A stretch of DNA of 64,000 bases from an uncultured Eubacteriales bacterium (GCA_900545225.1 UQXZ01000001.1:62001-126000), one strand, 5' to 3'. Shown: positions 36,836 to 46,491, counted from the first letter of the stretch. Notes: generated by a model from the sequence alone, not told the origin. Numbers and translations: made by a program.

Positions 36836-38887
36836 TTACTCTCCATACGACAGTTGAATTCGAGCCGCTTTATGTTTTTTGTTTTTAAATGGTTTAAGAA
36901 TACATTTGTCAAAGATTAATCCCAGGATAACTCCACATGCTAGCTGTACCAAAGTATGGAAAATCATATAGTAAATTGTATCCGTATTTAATGAATGATA
37001 TATGTAATTATGTATATAATCTCCAAATAAATCATGAACTATAAGAATATACAATGTATATCTTCCGATTAACTTCAAAATATTTACGGCAGATACACTG
37101 TGATTCTTTGCCACATAACTGGCAATGTAATACATAATAATAGTACCTGCAATGGCGACAATAACGCCAAGTCCGTATATGTTGTATTCTCTTGTAACAA
37201 GTTCAAAACTTCCCTTTATAATCATATACAGCCAGATAAAGGCCAGTACAAAATAACTTGCCTTATTATCATTAAACAATTTAAGAATATTGTATTTCTT
37301 AAATATGAAGCCAATGTAATAAAATACCAGTGCAAACATGGCTATATCAATCAACCAAGGAAGCTCTACTGATGTAGAGCTGATTCCAAAGCCAACAACG
37401 GATATAGTGAGTACCGTTATGGCTCTGTACAACTCATTTTTAAATACTGTACTTATTAACAGGAACAATGCCCTTATAACAAATAGCAGTACAAAGAAAT
37501 ACTCCATTCCAATAACCTTAAATGTCGGATCTTCGAAATTAACCCATACTAAAAGATAATCCACAACATCATATCCCATAAATATAATCTTAAATGCCGC
37601 ACATATAACATATGGAATAAGCAGACTCTTTACTGACTTCAGTATCGAGACTCCCGGAGAAACATTGCAATTATCCTTAAAGAAAAATCCCGAAATAAAA
37701 ATAAATGCCGGCATATGGAAGCTGTATATATACATTCTGAAATCAGCATCAATAGGTGCGAAATGTCCGACTATCATGGATATAATCAAAAACGCCCTTA
37801 ATACATCTATTGATACATCTCTTTTTTTTCCGGATACGACTAATTTGTGTTCTGATTTACCAATGCTTCTGTATTTTAGGAGCATTTTCTTAATGCATAG
37901 CACAGCCCATACAATAATCGGTATTGAAATATAGGATAAAAGTATTCTTGAATATCCGTTATTTGGAAGTCCAATTACGTTTATTGTCTTATCAAATACC
38001 CACATCTGTGTTTCAAGCTGTATAAGATGAACACACATAAAAATAAGACTATTCTTACCTATCCACTCAAGCGGTGCAAAATTGCCGATTTTCTTTGATA
38101 TATAAATCACCGCATAGCTTGCTGCAAATGCACATATAAATCCAAGCAAAATGTCTTTTGTATATGCCGATGCCATATAAAATGATCCTTCAAGATAGAA
38201 AAATCCAAATATACAAACTATTAATGAAATAATAAATAAAGCAAATTTGTTAATGCCTGCCAATATTTTCGGATTATGTTTTACTTCATACCCTGCATAC
38301 ATAAACGGTAAAGCAAACATTGCCGACTGTATACTAAAAGGAAACCAAATCTGACTTGCTGTAATATACGCAACAAGAGCCAGGCTGGCAATTACCCCCC
38401 CCTGTATGTATATGTTCTTTATTAATCGTTTTATAATTGAAAAAAATATAGTCGCAAAAAACAAGGCCGGAAGAAACCATATCGCTCCTATTCTTCCACC
38501 TAAATCTATATCGCCAAACTTAGTGCACGACCCAGACGCCCATATACTTCTTGTAAAATCATCAGCAATTTTCCCTGTTATCGACGCAATAGAATCATCA
38601 CCGTGAATAATTAGAACTATTGCATCAATAATTATTATCGCAAAACATGTTATAAAATATGGAAGCATAAATGTTTTAAATTTTTTTGCGATATATCCTG
38701 CCGTAAGAGGAACATCTTTAAAAAGATAACCGCTTAATATAAAAAATACCGGCAAATGAAAAAGGAATACTATATTGCCAATCCAGTTCACTCCGAAATG
38801 CCCGGCGATTATGGCTAACATACATATTCCACGGGCAATGTCAATCCAGCCTACACGTCGTATCCTTTTGTTAACAACATCAGCCAT
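36836..38887 (-). CDS. double acyltransferase-3 membrane protein
   Basis: A 683-residue polytopic protein built from two complete acyltransferase-3 (OafA/YrhL-like) units in tandem. Unit 1 (about 1-335) starts GWIDIARGICMLAIIAGHF, with FHLPVFFILSGYLFKD. Unit 2 (about 350-670) starts SIDVLRAFLIISMIVGHF, with FHMPAFIFISGFFFKDN. Each has the catalytic-type His (AGHF / VGHF) and about ten helices. Such proteins O-acetylate surface glycans or peptidoglycan, usually with one unit. The gene overlaps yhbY by 8 bp and touches nadD, an unusual guest in this housekeeping operon. I cannot say which substrate it uses or whether both units are active. Confidence 0.88.
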   Translation of the reverse strand: MADVVNKRIRRVGWIDIARGICMLAIIAGHFGVNWIGNIVFLFHLPVFFILSGYLFKDVPLTAGYIAKKFKTFMLPYFITCFAIIIIDAIVLIIHGDDSIASITGKIADDFTRSIWASGSCTKFGDIDLGGRIGAIWFLPALFFATIFFSIIKRLIKNIYIQGGVIASLALVAYITASQIWFPFSIQSAMFALPFMYAGYEVKHNPKILAGINKFALFIISLIVCIFGFFYLEGSFYMASAYTKDILLGFICAFAASYAVIYISKKIGNFAPLEWIGKNSLIFMCVHLIQLETQMWVFDKTINVIGLPNNGYSRILLSYISIPIIVWAVLCIKKMLLKYRSIGKSEHKLVVSGKKRDVSIDVLRAFLIISMIVGHFAPIDADFRMYIYSFHMPAFIFISGFFFKDNCNVSPGVSILKSVKSLLIPYVICAAFKIIFMGYDVVDYLLVWVNFEDPTFKVIGMEYFFVLLFVIRALFLLISTVFKNELYRAITVLTISVVGFGISSTSVELPWLIDIAMFALVFYYIGFIFKKYNILKLFNDNKASYFVLAFIWLYMIIKGSFELVTREYNIYGLGVIVAIAGTIIMYYIASYVAKNHSVSAVNILKLIGRYTLYILIVHDLFGDYIHNYIYHSLNTDTIYYMIFHTLVQLACGVILGLIFDKCILKPFKNKKHKAARIQLSYGE

Positions 38888-39176
38888 TTAATTCAATTTT
38901 TCTCTTTTTAGGATCCTTGTTAGGCTTATAGAGTACGGCCTTTCTTCCTATAACCTGAACAAGTTCTGATGATGTTCTCTCAGCAATAAGTCTTGCAACT
39001 TCCTTTGGATCTTCAGGTGAGTTCTTAAGGATATTGATCTTAATAAGCTCTCTTGCTTCTAAAACCTCTAATAAAGCCTTAGTAACCTCAGGTGTAAATC
39101 CTTCCTTTCCAAGCTGGAATACAGGACTTAAATTACTTGATAACTTAATTAAATATGCTCTTTCTTTGCTTGTCAT
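38880..39176 (-). CDS. yhbY: YhbY/CRM-domain ribosome assembly protein
   Basis: A 98-residue RNA-binding CRM protein that associates with pre-50S particles. It has the motif GKEGFTPEVTKALLEVLEARELIKI, the GxxG-like loop, and VQVIGRKAVLYKP. It overlaps obgE by 4 bp (ATGA) and the next gene by 8 bp, the usual obgE-yhbY coupling. Confidence 0.93.
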   Translation of the reverse strand: MTSKERAYLIKLSSNLSPVFQLGKEGFTPEVTKALLEVLEARELIKINILKNSPEDPKEVARLIAERTSSELVQVIGRKAVLYKPNKDPKKRKIELNG

Positions 39177-40486
39177 AATAATTCTTCTCCATCTCCTTCA
39201 TAGTACTCAAAGTCGAGATAATCACTTACTCTTACTGTATCACCTTCAGAAAGCCCAAGTTTTTTGAGTTCTTTGATGATACCGTTCTGTTCCATAAACT
39301 TCTGGAAGAAAAGAAATCCCTTTGTAGAATCAAGGTTTGTATATCCTAACATTTTGTCTACTCTTGGTCCTGATACGCTATATGTTGTCTCATCAATTCT
39401 TTCTACATAGAATGGCTCATCCTCGCCATCGCTGAACATAGCATCCAGGTCAATTTCAGGTGTAAACTTGATTTCTTCCTTAGGTAATTCCTCAAGTAAA
39501 TCATTTACCTTATATAATAATTCCTTAACGCCCTGTCCTGTTGCAGCAGAAATTGGGAAAATCTGCATATCCTCGCCATACTTTTTCTTAATATCGGCAA
39601 TTCTCTCTTCTAACTCTTCTTCTGTAAGACAGTCAATCTTGTTAGCTGCAATAACCTGTGGCTTATCAAGAATTGTCTTGTCGTAATTGTATAATTCGTT
39701 ATTAATCTTTTCGATATCATCAACAGGATCTCTTCCATCAATTCCTGCAATATCCACAATGTGAATTAAAAGTCTTGTTCTTTCAATGTGACGAAGGAAC
39801 TCAAAACCAAGGCCTGCACCTGTTGCGGCACCTTCAATAAGTCCCGGAATATCCGCAATAACAAATCCTTTAGAACCATCCACATCAACTACTCCAAGGT
39901 TTGGATCAAGTGTTGTGAAAGGATAGTTGGCAATCTTAGGCTTTGCTCTTGTAACTGATGATAAGAATGTAGACTTACCTGCATTTGGGAAACCTACGAG
40001 ACCAACGTCAGCAATAAGCTTAAGCTCCATTCTGATCCAAAGTCCCTTAGCTTCTCCACCCGGCTGTGCGTACTGTGGAGCCTGCATTGTTGAAGTGGCA
40101 TAGTTCATATTTCCCTTACCGCCTCTTCCACCCTTAAGGAGAACCATTCTGTCATTCTCTCCTGACATATCGGCAATTACCTTGCCTGATTCGTCATCGT
40201 AAATAACTGTTCCCTCAGGTACCTTAAGGATGATATCTTCACCATTTTTACCTGTACAACGTCTCTTACCGCCTTCTTCACCACTGGCAGCCTTGTACTT
40301 TCTGTTAAATCTGAAGTCGCCAAGAGTATTGATACCCTTATCCACTTCAAATATTACATCACCGCCATTACCGCCATTACCGCCATCCGGTCCGCCGTTT
40401 GGCACATATAATTCTCTTCTGAATGAGACATGACCGTCTCCACCTTTTCCTGATTGAATATAAATTCTCGTTCTATCTGCAAACAT
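39173..40486 (-). CDS. obgE: GTPase Obg/CgtA
   Basis: Essential GTPase of 50S assembly and stress response. The 437 residues have the glycine-rich Obg fold (GGDGHVSFRRELYVPNGGPD, then many GG repeats, 1-158), the G domain with GFPNAGKST (G1), NYPFTTLDPN (G2), DIPGLIEGA (G3) and NKID (G4), and a C-terminal OCT domain (about 355-437). It begins 2 bp after prp. L21 and L27 genes, usual neighbours of obgE, are missing. Confidence 0.97.
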   Translation of the reverse strand: MFADRTRIYIQSGKGGDGHVSFRRELYVPNGGPDGGNGGNGGDVIFEVDKGINTLGDFRFNRKYKAASGEEGGKRRCTGKNGEDIILKVPEGTVIYDDESGKVIADMSGENDRMVLLKGGRGGKGNMNYATSTMQAPQYAQPGGEAKGLWIRMELKLIADVGLVGFPNAGKSTFLSSVTRAKPKIANYPFTTLDPNLGVVDVDGSKGFVIADIPGLIEGAATGAGLGFEFLRHIERTRLLIHIVDIAGIDGRDPVDDIEKINNELYNYDKTILDKPQVIAANKIDCLTEEELEERIADIKKKYGEDMQIFPISAATGQGVKELLYKVNDLLEELPKEEIKFTPEIDLDAMFSDGEDEPFYVERIDETTYSVSGPRVDKMLGYTNLDSTKGFLFFQKFMEQNGIIKELKKLGLSEGDTVRVSDYLDFEYYEGDGEELL

Positions 40487-40488
40487 AA

Positions 40489-40818
40489 TTAACTCTCTGT
40501 ATAACTAACCTTAATGTAATCCGGATGCATCATTGCCAAATCATCAACTGATGATGCTAAACTTTCCATGAAAATGTAGCTTAGATCTGATATTTCATCT
40601 CCTGTAAGCTTGAAAACAACCATAGGAATATCTTCATCTACTATATTTTCACATGGATCATCCGTAAATTCATGTACCTGTCCGATTGTGTGTGAAACCA
40701 GAGTTGAAATAGCCGCACAAAGGGCATCATCCCCGTCTAACGCAAAATCAACATGACCTGTTACTTTAAAACTATATATTTTATTGTCATTATCTATAAA
40801 AAATTCAACATTGGTCAT
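40489..40818 (-). CDS. prp: ribosomal-processing cysteine protease Prp
   Basis: Cleaves the N-terminal extension of ribosomal protein L27 in Firmicutes. The catalytic pair is visible in GHVDFALDGDDALCAAIS (His22, Cys34) in a 109-residue protein. Normally it sits between rplU and rpmA; here both are absent and obgE follows at once, so its substrate gene must lie elsewhere if this is a functional Prp. Confidence 0.93.
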   Translation of the reverse strand: MTNVEFFIDNDNKIYSFKVTGHVDFALDGDDALCAAISTLVSHTIGQVHEFTDDPCENIVDEDIPMVVFKLTGDEISDLSYIFMESLASSVDDLAMMHPDYIKVSYTES

Positions 40819-40980
40819 AGTTTTATACCCCGTTCCTGTAAGCCCAAAAGGCTTTTAATTAATGCATTCAATATTATGCATTCAATTGCAATACATTCTG
40901 TTAAATGAACTTATTTCATATAGTAGTACATTAAATATTATGTATTTATGACTATAACTTAAAGAGTATAACACAAAGAT

Positions 40981-41390
40981 TTAAAATTTAATAATATAAA
41001 TGACTGCCATGATATACATTTGAAGATTTTTAAAATACTCAATTTCTTTTAAAGAGGTGATGTTTTTACTACGAACATCAACAGCTGAAACTCTGTTTAA
41101 CTGCACACTTGTCAGAGTCATTCCCTCTGTAAAACCAAAAGTAGTTGACAAATATGCACGGAAAGTTGCATCCGGGAAATTTGTTCCATTAAATACAACT
41201 CAGGCTTCATCAGCAGGATCAGCATATACTTCCAATGTGTTATCATCATTTGCAGGAGCACCTATGGCAGGTGCATTGTCCTGATTTGAATTTACATTAT
41301 CTGCATATATACCACTGTGCTGCTTACAGCGAGTACACTCACAGCAGATGCAGCGGCAAGTGCCATCATTTTTCTCTTAAATTCTCTCAT
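40981..41390 (-). pseudogene. broken leucine-rich-repeat surface protein (5' remnant)
   Basis: Hand translation of the minus strand from ATG 41390 (AAAAGGG ribosome binding site) gives a signal peptide MREFKRKMMALAAASAVSVL ending near TVVYA. A two-base insertion in a TATATA run then shifts the frame. The next frame reads ADNVNSNQDNAPAIGAPAND, meets a TGA, then continues as NGTNFPDATFRAYLSTTFG and RVSAVDVRSKNITSLKEIEYF before a TAA at 40981. NFPD-x-x-FR-x-Y and the SLK-x-IEYF cap are typical openings of Clostridia LRR surface proteins; the repeats themselves are gone. So there are three lesions: frameshift, stop and 3' truncation. Confidence 0.75.
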
Positions 41391-41399
41391 TTATTATTC

Positions 41400-41842
41400 C
41401 CTTTTCAGTTATACTTTTTAGTTAAACCTGATCAAGTTTTAAATTCATTACATATATAAATTTGAATATTGTTATAACATTATGGAACGCTATATAACAA
41501 GACACTTTTACCTTACGATTTCGAAAGGATGAAGCTCATTTCCATGCTGATTTCCCAATATGTAATCAATGCCCTATAAATACCTTGTTTTACAAGTTTT
41601 ATACATTAATTTTTGTTTATTTTATACTGTCGTTGTGCTAATATATGAACCATCACTTATTTATAAAGATAAACAATATATTTGATAAATATTTGAAATA
41701 TGATTCACTTTTAAATGCATGATTTCAATTGTGTTTTTAATAATTTAATCATATATAAATTGTTTTTGTTTAAAATTCAATCGCTTATAAAGCGTTCTAT
41801 TTTTAAAGTTTTATATGTAGATTATTAATAGGAGGACATAAT
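41400..41842. other. 443-bp A/T-rich leader region of aroF
   Basis: No gene. I looked for a T-box or other aromatic-amino-acid riboswitch and see no TGGNACCGCG-like antiterminator motif. A short hairpin (AATCGCTT / AAGCGTT) lies about 55 bp before the aroF start, and a TATAAA there may be a -10 box. Confidence 0.4.
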
Positions 41843-42871
41843 ATGAGTTTCAACTTAGTTAAAAAAATTCCTGATCCAACAGAGATCAAAACAATGTACC
41901 CTGTTCCTGAAGGCTTCGCTGAGCAGAAGGCTGCATTTGATAAGGAAGTAGCTAAGATTTTCACAGGTGATTCTGATAAGTTCTTATTAGTTGTTGGTCC
42001 TTGTTCTGCAGATAATGGAGAAGCTGTTCTTGATTATGTTGAGAGATTAAGAAAGGTTCAGGAAAAAGTAGCTGACAAGATCATCATCATTCCAAGAATC
42101 TACACAAATAAGCCTCGTACAACAGGTGTCGGTTACAAGGGAATGCTCCATCAGCCAGATCCTGAAAAGACATCTGATCTTTTATCAGGTCTTATTGCAA
42201 TCAGAAATCTTCATCTTCATGTTGCAACACAGACAGGCTTTATGACAGCTGACGAAATGCTCTACCCTGAAAATGCTGCATACCTCGACGATATCGTTTC
42301 ATATGTAGCTGTAGGTGCAAGATCTGTAGAAAATCAGCAGCACAGACTTGTTGCAAGTGCATTTGACATTCCTGTAGGTATGAAGAACCCTACAAGTGGT
42401 GACTTAAGCGTTATGCTTAACTCTGTAACTGCAGCTCAGTCAGAGCAGGAATTCATTTACAGAAACAGCGAAATTAAGACATCAGGTAACCCTCTTACTC
42501 ATACCATTTTAAGAGGTGCTACTAACAAGCATGGCAGAAATATTCCTAACTATCACTATGAAGATATTATGAATCTTTTCAACATGTACAATGAGCGTAA
42601 CCTTGCTAACCACGCTGTTATCATTGATACAAACCACAGCAACTCAAACAAGCAGTACATGGAGCAGGTTAGAATTGCTAAGGAAATCATGCACAACAGA
42701 CAGATTTCTAATGATATCAAGTCTATCGTTAAGGGCTTAATGATTGAAAGTTACATCGTTGGCGGATGCCAGAAGATCGGAAACGGTGTTTACGGACAGT
42801 CTATTACAGATCCATGTCTCGGATGGCAGGATACAAAGAACCTTATCTACACAATCGCTGAGTTAGTGTAA
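41843..42871 (+). CDS. aroF: 3-deoxy-7-phosphoheptulonate (DAHP) synthase, class I alpha
   Basis: Condenses phosphoenolpyruvate and erythrose-4-phosphate, the first shikimate-pathway step. At 342 residues it is of the E. coli AroF/G/H type: VVGPCSADNG (near 55), IIIPRIYTNKPRTTGVGYKGM (near 88), GARSVENQQHR (near 155), GMKNPTSGD (near 178), and TNHSNSNKQ (near 265), which carries a metal ligand. Strong AGGAGGACATAAT site. The rest of the shikimate genes are absent. Tkt, a source of erythrose-4-P, is encoded at 50.5-52.5 kb. Confidence 0.95.
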   Translation: MSFNLVKKIPDPTEIKTMYPVPEGFAEQKAAFDKEVAKIFTGDSDKFLLVVGPCSADNGEAVLDYVERLRKVQEKVADKIIIIPRIYTNKPRTTGVGYKGMLHQPDPEKTSDLLSGLIAIRNLHLHVATQTGFMTADEMLYPENAAYLDDIVSYVAVGARSVENQQHRLVASAFDIPVGMKNPTSGDLSVMLNSVTAAQSEQEFIYRNSEIKTSGNPLTHTILRGATNKHGRNIPNYHYEDIMNLFNMYNERNLANHAVIIDTNHSNSNKQYMEQVRIAKEIMHNRQISNDIKSIVKGLMIESYIVGGCQKIGNGVYGQSITDPCLGWQDTKNLIYTIAELV

Positions 42872-42953
42872 TTAGGTTCGATATATCAGATGTTATCCAT
42901 TTGAGATAATATCCTGAGATTGTATCTTACTTACAATAAACTTCGATATAAAT

Positions 42954-43015
42954 AAAAAAAGCTTAGGCCTTTGGGGCACCCTCCGTAAGGAAGGTGCCCC
43001 AAGGTGGCTCTTGTA
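42954..43015. repeat. left inverted repeat of island 2
   Basis: AAAAAAAGCTTAGGCC, then hairpin GGGGCACC-CTCCGTAAGGA-AGGTGCCCC, then GGTGGCTCTTGTA. The reverse complement of 47608-47668 aligns to 42955-43015 without gaps over 61 bp at about 43 positions. It may also end the aroF transcript. Confidence 0.75.
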
Positions 43016-43058
43016 TCTCAATTAACTTTGTTCCTTTGAAACGGTGTAACCCATGTGG

Positions 43059-43259
43059 TTACGCCGTTTTCTCTTTGTTACGCTCAGTGAGGTGGTGCTG
43101 GAAGGCTTCTTCCATCTCCTCCGGGGTCAGTTCGTGGAGAATGCCGACGCCGCTGTAATAGATGTCCAAAAGTTGCACTCGCTTGCCGTCAAGGTATCTG
43201 GGTGCATACACCACGATTTTATCCACGAACTCGTGAATCAGCTCCGGCGTACCTTGATA
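43059..43259 (-). pseudogene. C-terminal stub of a large serine recombinase, island 2
   Basis: The minus strand reads ELIHEFVDKIVVYAPRYLDG, KRVQLLDIYYSGVGIL and LTPEEMEEAFQ, then TAA at 43059. This is the C-terminal end of TnpX-like large serine recombinases and is homologous to the stub at 14043-14237. The catalytic and DNA-binding core is missing. A ribosome binding site and ATG lie just upstream (43279) but in another frame, so the stub is not translated as it stands. Confidence 0.8.
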
Positions 43260-43289
43260 CGCACTTTTTCTTCTTTCATTTAGATCATC

Positions 43290-44330
43290 TCCTTCGTAAA
43301 AATGGGGTATTCATGGGCGTGCCCCTGAGTGAAGTCCGCAGACCGTAAGGCTGCGGATTTGGATTGTGGGGGTCACAATCCGATGCTCGTTATTCCTGTG
43401 GACAGCACCTCTCGGTCATAGCGGCTTCTTGAAATTGTCATTTTATCTCCGCTGATTAACGGCGGTCATCGTCTCCTTGGCTTTGCTTCGCCTGTCCTAG
43501 GAATAGGGAGCGGTTAGCTTGTTTTTCTTCTTGATTCCTGTAATCATTTTGAATTTCACCTCATTTCGGATTGCATTTGTAAAAGGCCTGTTTTTGCCGG
43601 AAAAAGTCCCGTTCAAGACCGATAGAATTTGAAGATTTTCCAATGAAATCGCCGCAGACGATGCAGAGGTCGTCCCGCATTTCCTCAATAGGAAATATGC
43701 AAAAATCTGCGGTCTTGACTGTTAAACGTCTTTCCCCATAAACAGGAGAAAACACGGGTGTAAAACGGAACTGTTTTTAAAAAAATTTGCAGGTTGTTTG
43801 CCGTTCTCCTCGAATGTCGTTTTTCTATCCCTGCCCCGGAGTTTCACCGCAGCGTCGCTTTGATTGCTCTCTATCTGAGAGATTTTCGCAAGGTCATATC
43901 CCATTCGGACGGTCTTTCAGTTTTTAATTTTCCCTTCAATAGGTAGCCAGCGAGAAGGCTTATTTATTACCCCCCCTCAATCATCAACTGGGAACTTTTT
44001 TTCCGTTTGAGCAAAAGAATTTTTGTAAACTTTTTGTGAACGACGGCTATAACGACAAAAAGAGCCGGCACACAGCACATCAAATCAGCGGGAGATGATC
44101 TCTCGCCATATCTTTGATGAAACTATGTACTGGCTCTGAAATTCAGAAACCTTCAAGGTCTGCTTTTTCCGCCCCGCAGGCAGATGCTGCGACAGGAGCG
44201 GCGCAGCCGCAATCCCTTTCGGCGGCTGCCTTGTGTTTCATTTCAGATATTCAGTTGTGGACTCTCTAATGAGAACAAGGTCTAGTATAGCGTATAGAAC
44301 ACTTGTTCGTCAAGTTCTTTCGGATCATAA
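43290..44330. other. degenerate, apparently non-coding part of island 2
   Basis: About 1 kb with only short frames and no recognised product. It holds a hairpin CCGCAG-ACCGTAAGG-CTGCGG (about 43337-43357) and a long imperfect hairpin (44061-44137). Probably scrambled transposon DNA, possibly with regulatory RNA. Confidence 0.5.
44061..44137. repeat. 77-nt imperfect stem-loop
   Basis: Nested pairings AGAGCC/GGCTCT (ends), CATCAAA/TTTGATG (middle) and GCGGGAGA/TCTCTCGC (tip) with unpaired stretches between them. Confidence 0.6.
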
Positions 44331-44337
44331 CAGCAGA

Positions 44338-44372
44338 AAAGACGGCTGCCGTTTCCGACAGCCGCCTTTTGA
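44338..44372 (-). terminator. terminator of the island 2 surface gene
   Basis: AAAAGACGGCTGCCG / CGACAGCCGCCTTTT with a TTTC loop, located 15 bp past the stop. Confidence 0.8.
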
Positions 44373-44386
44373 TTGATCATTTGATT

Positions 44387-46430
44387 TTATTTTACACTGC
44401 GTTTTTTCTTTCTGCCGCAAACGGTTGCGAGGATTCCTGCGCCACCGCTGACAAACAGTAGGGAAACCCACAATGCAAGGTTGGAGTTGTCGCCGGTTTG
44501 AGGCGAGGTAGTTGCGTCGCTGCTCGGTTTATTGTTATTACCGGTGCTGTCGCTGGTGCTTGTGTTGTTATCACTCGGAAGCTTTGCCGTTACAGTTTGC
44601 TCCTTGGTGATTTCCTGTGTTGCTTTGGCATCTTTGTAATACTTACCACAGTCAGCACAATACCAGCATTCGATATTGCCCTCGGCAGTCTTGGTCGCCG
44701 CCACTGCATCAATGTGTCTCAGATCAGCGTGGCTGTTGGCATCAAGCTCACCGTAGCTTTCACCGCAGAACTCACACTTTGCCTTATCCTTGCAAGTGGC
44801 CTTGCCGCCGGAGTGCTCACTGAGTGTCTTGCCGCAGAGATCGCACTTGTGATCCTTATTAGTATCAGCGCACTCACTCAAAACCTTTTCGCAAACATCA
44901 CACTTGTGATTCTTATCAGTATCCGTATGCTCTGCCTCATCCGTTTTTGCTCCGCACTCGGTACACTCGTGCCAATGACTTGCTTCATCCGTTGACCACT
45001 CGATTGAATAGTTGTGCTTTTTTTTTGGGAATCACAACGCTCGCGCCTTTTGCATCGCAACGGATACAGTGGTATGACTCGCTGCCTTCTTCGGAACATG
45101 TAGCTTCTTGATCCACCGTGAGTTCTCCAGCGTAGTGATGGCCTCCATATACATCTTCACAGATGTTAGAAAGGTTCTTCTGCGTGATGCATGCTTCCAC
45201 CTGCTGCTCGGTTTCGTTTGTGCCTATACCGTTCAAGTTGGTGTTTTTCTGGTTGTCGAAGGAACATCCGTCAGTGGTGCCGGCCACAAGCTTTCCGGCG
45301 AATCCGCCAGTGGTTTTTTCATCACAAGTAACAAGGCTTGCGGAATGGCAGCTGACAAAGGTTACGTTGGAGTTTGCATAAATTTCTGTGTTTCCTGCAC
45401 ATCCAATGAATCCGCCGGCTCTTGACTCCCATTCGGTGACGGTGCTGGTCACGGTTCCAAAGGAAGCGGAGTTTTTAAACGTTCCAAACTCCGCCAAACC
45501 CACAAATCCTCCGACATTCCAGTTGGAAGCCTCAACGGCTACATCTGCGATACAGTTTGTGAAGGTGGACTCGGTGGTTTTGTCATCCCAAGTAGAAGAG
45601 CTGGCATATCCGACAAAGCCGCCCAAACCCCACGAACCGGAGATTCTTCCCTTTGCAGTGCAGTTTTCAAATGTGGTATCGCCGCTCACGCCGGTCATAC
45701 CGCCGGTATTACTTGCTCCTGTAATTGTAACATCAGTTGCACAATTTCGCACGATGCACCGACTGTCTTCACCGATCAGTCCGCCGATTTTGTTATAACC
45801 ATCGGTTGCTTTGACCGTAATGGTTCCGGAAACGGAGATATTCTCAAAAACGCCAGTACCCTTATAACCGCTGTTCACCATAGCTCCGGCTACAAGTATG
45901 CCCGCAGATACATCTTGAGCAGGTCCAGCCATTATGGATTCGTCAACATAAAGCGCCGCGTTGGCAATGGTAAGATCCTTTACGCCTACTTCGTTGCCCG
46001 CCGTTGCATTGGATATATAACCAAACAAACCGGCAGATTGTTTATCCTTGCTCTGATCAACCACCATACCTGATATCGTCTTACAGTTGCCGTCCAGAAA
46101 GCCCTCGAAGGATGTGTAGGAGATTCCGCCGTAGTCACCGATAGGAATCCAACGGTGCGCACTCAGATCGACCTCCTTCTCCAAACGGAAGTATTCGCCT
46201 TTATGGGTATTTCTTGCCGACACATCCTTGGCAAGCTTGGCAAGCTGCTCACCATTTTCAATTCGATATGGGTCATCCTTGGTACCGATGCCGCCTGCAA
46301 ATTCCGTTGCTGCATAGTCATCCCATTTAGTATCCTGCACGCCGCTGTCAGCATACGCACGAACGGCGTTCATTGTGATGACCATACATACCGCAAGCAA
46401 AATACCTAAAAATTTTCCACTCTTTTTCAT
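44387..46430 (-). pseudogene. secreted GLUG/Cys-knuckle surface protein split by a homopolymer frameshift (island 2 cargo)
   Basis: Two frames form one gene. The first (46430-44985) encodes a signal peptide (MKKSGKFLGILLAVCMVITM, cut near AYA), then repeats of the GLUG type (GGLIGED, GGMTGVSGD, GGFVGYASS, GGFVGLAEF, GGFIGCAGN) in a beta-helix-like array. The second (to 44387) continues with a chain of CxxC knuckles (CTECGAKT, CDVCEKVL, CDLCGKTL, CEFCGESY, CADCGKYY), a Ser/Thr linker, sorting motif SPQTGD, a helix and RKKKRSVK. They join if the A9 run (T9 on plus, 45018-45026) loses one base: IPKKKAQ becomes IPKKKHNYS. So this is a cell-wall-anchored protein of about 680 residues, off by one base. 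Phase variation, recent decay or a sequencing error could explain it. Confidence 0.85.
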
Positions 46431-46478
46431 TAATTATTTCTCCTTTTGCTTCTGCTGTTTATCAATTTAATTCAATCT

Positions 46479-46491
46479 CAAATCAGATTTG
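46479..46491. promoter_or_regulatory. possible TetR operator before the surface gene
   Basis: Palindrome CAAATC-A-GATTTG in the 85-bp gap between tetR and the surface gene. Short, so it could be chance. Confidence 0.35.

Noticed and set aside
41400..41842. T-box or aromatic riboswitch before aroF
   Set aside because: No antiterminator core motif and no terminator hairpin with T-run before the start codon.
43053..43283. 76-codon plus-strand frame at the left of island 2
   Set aside because: The minus strand of the same DNA encodes the recognisable recombinase C-terminus; the plus frame is its shadow.
44985..45100. Programmed ribosomal frameshift in the island 2 surface gene
   Set aside because: No downstream pseudoknot or stimulatory element was seen; a one-base homopolymer change explains it more simply.
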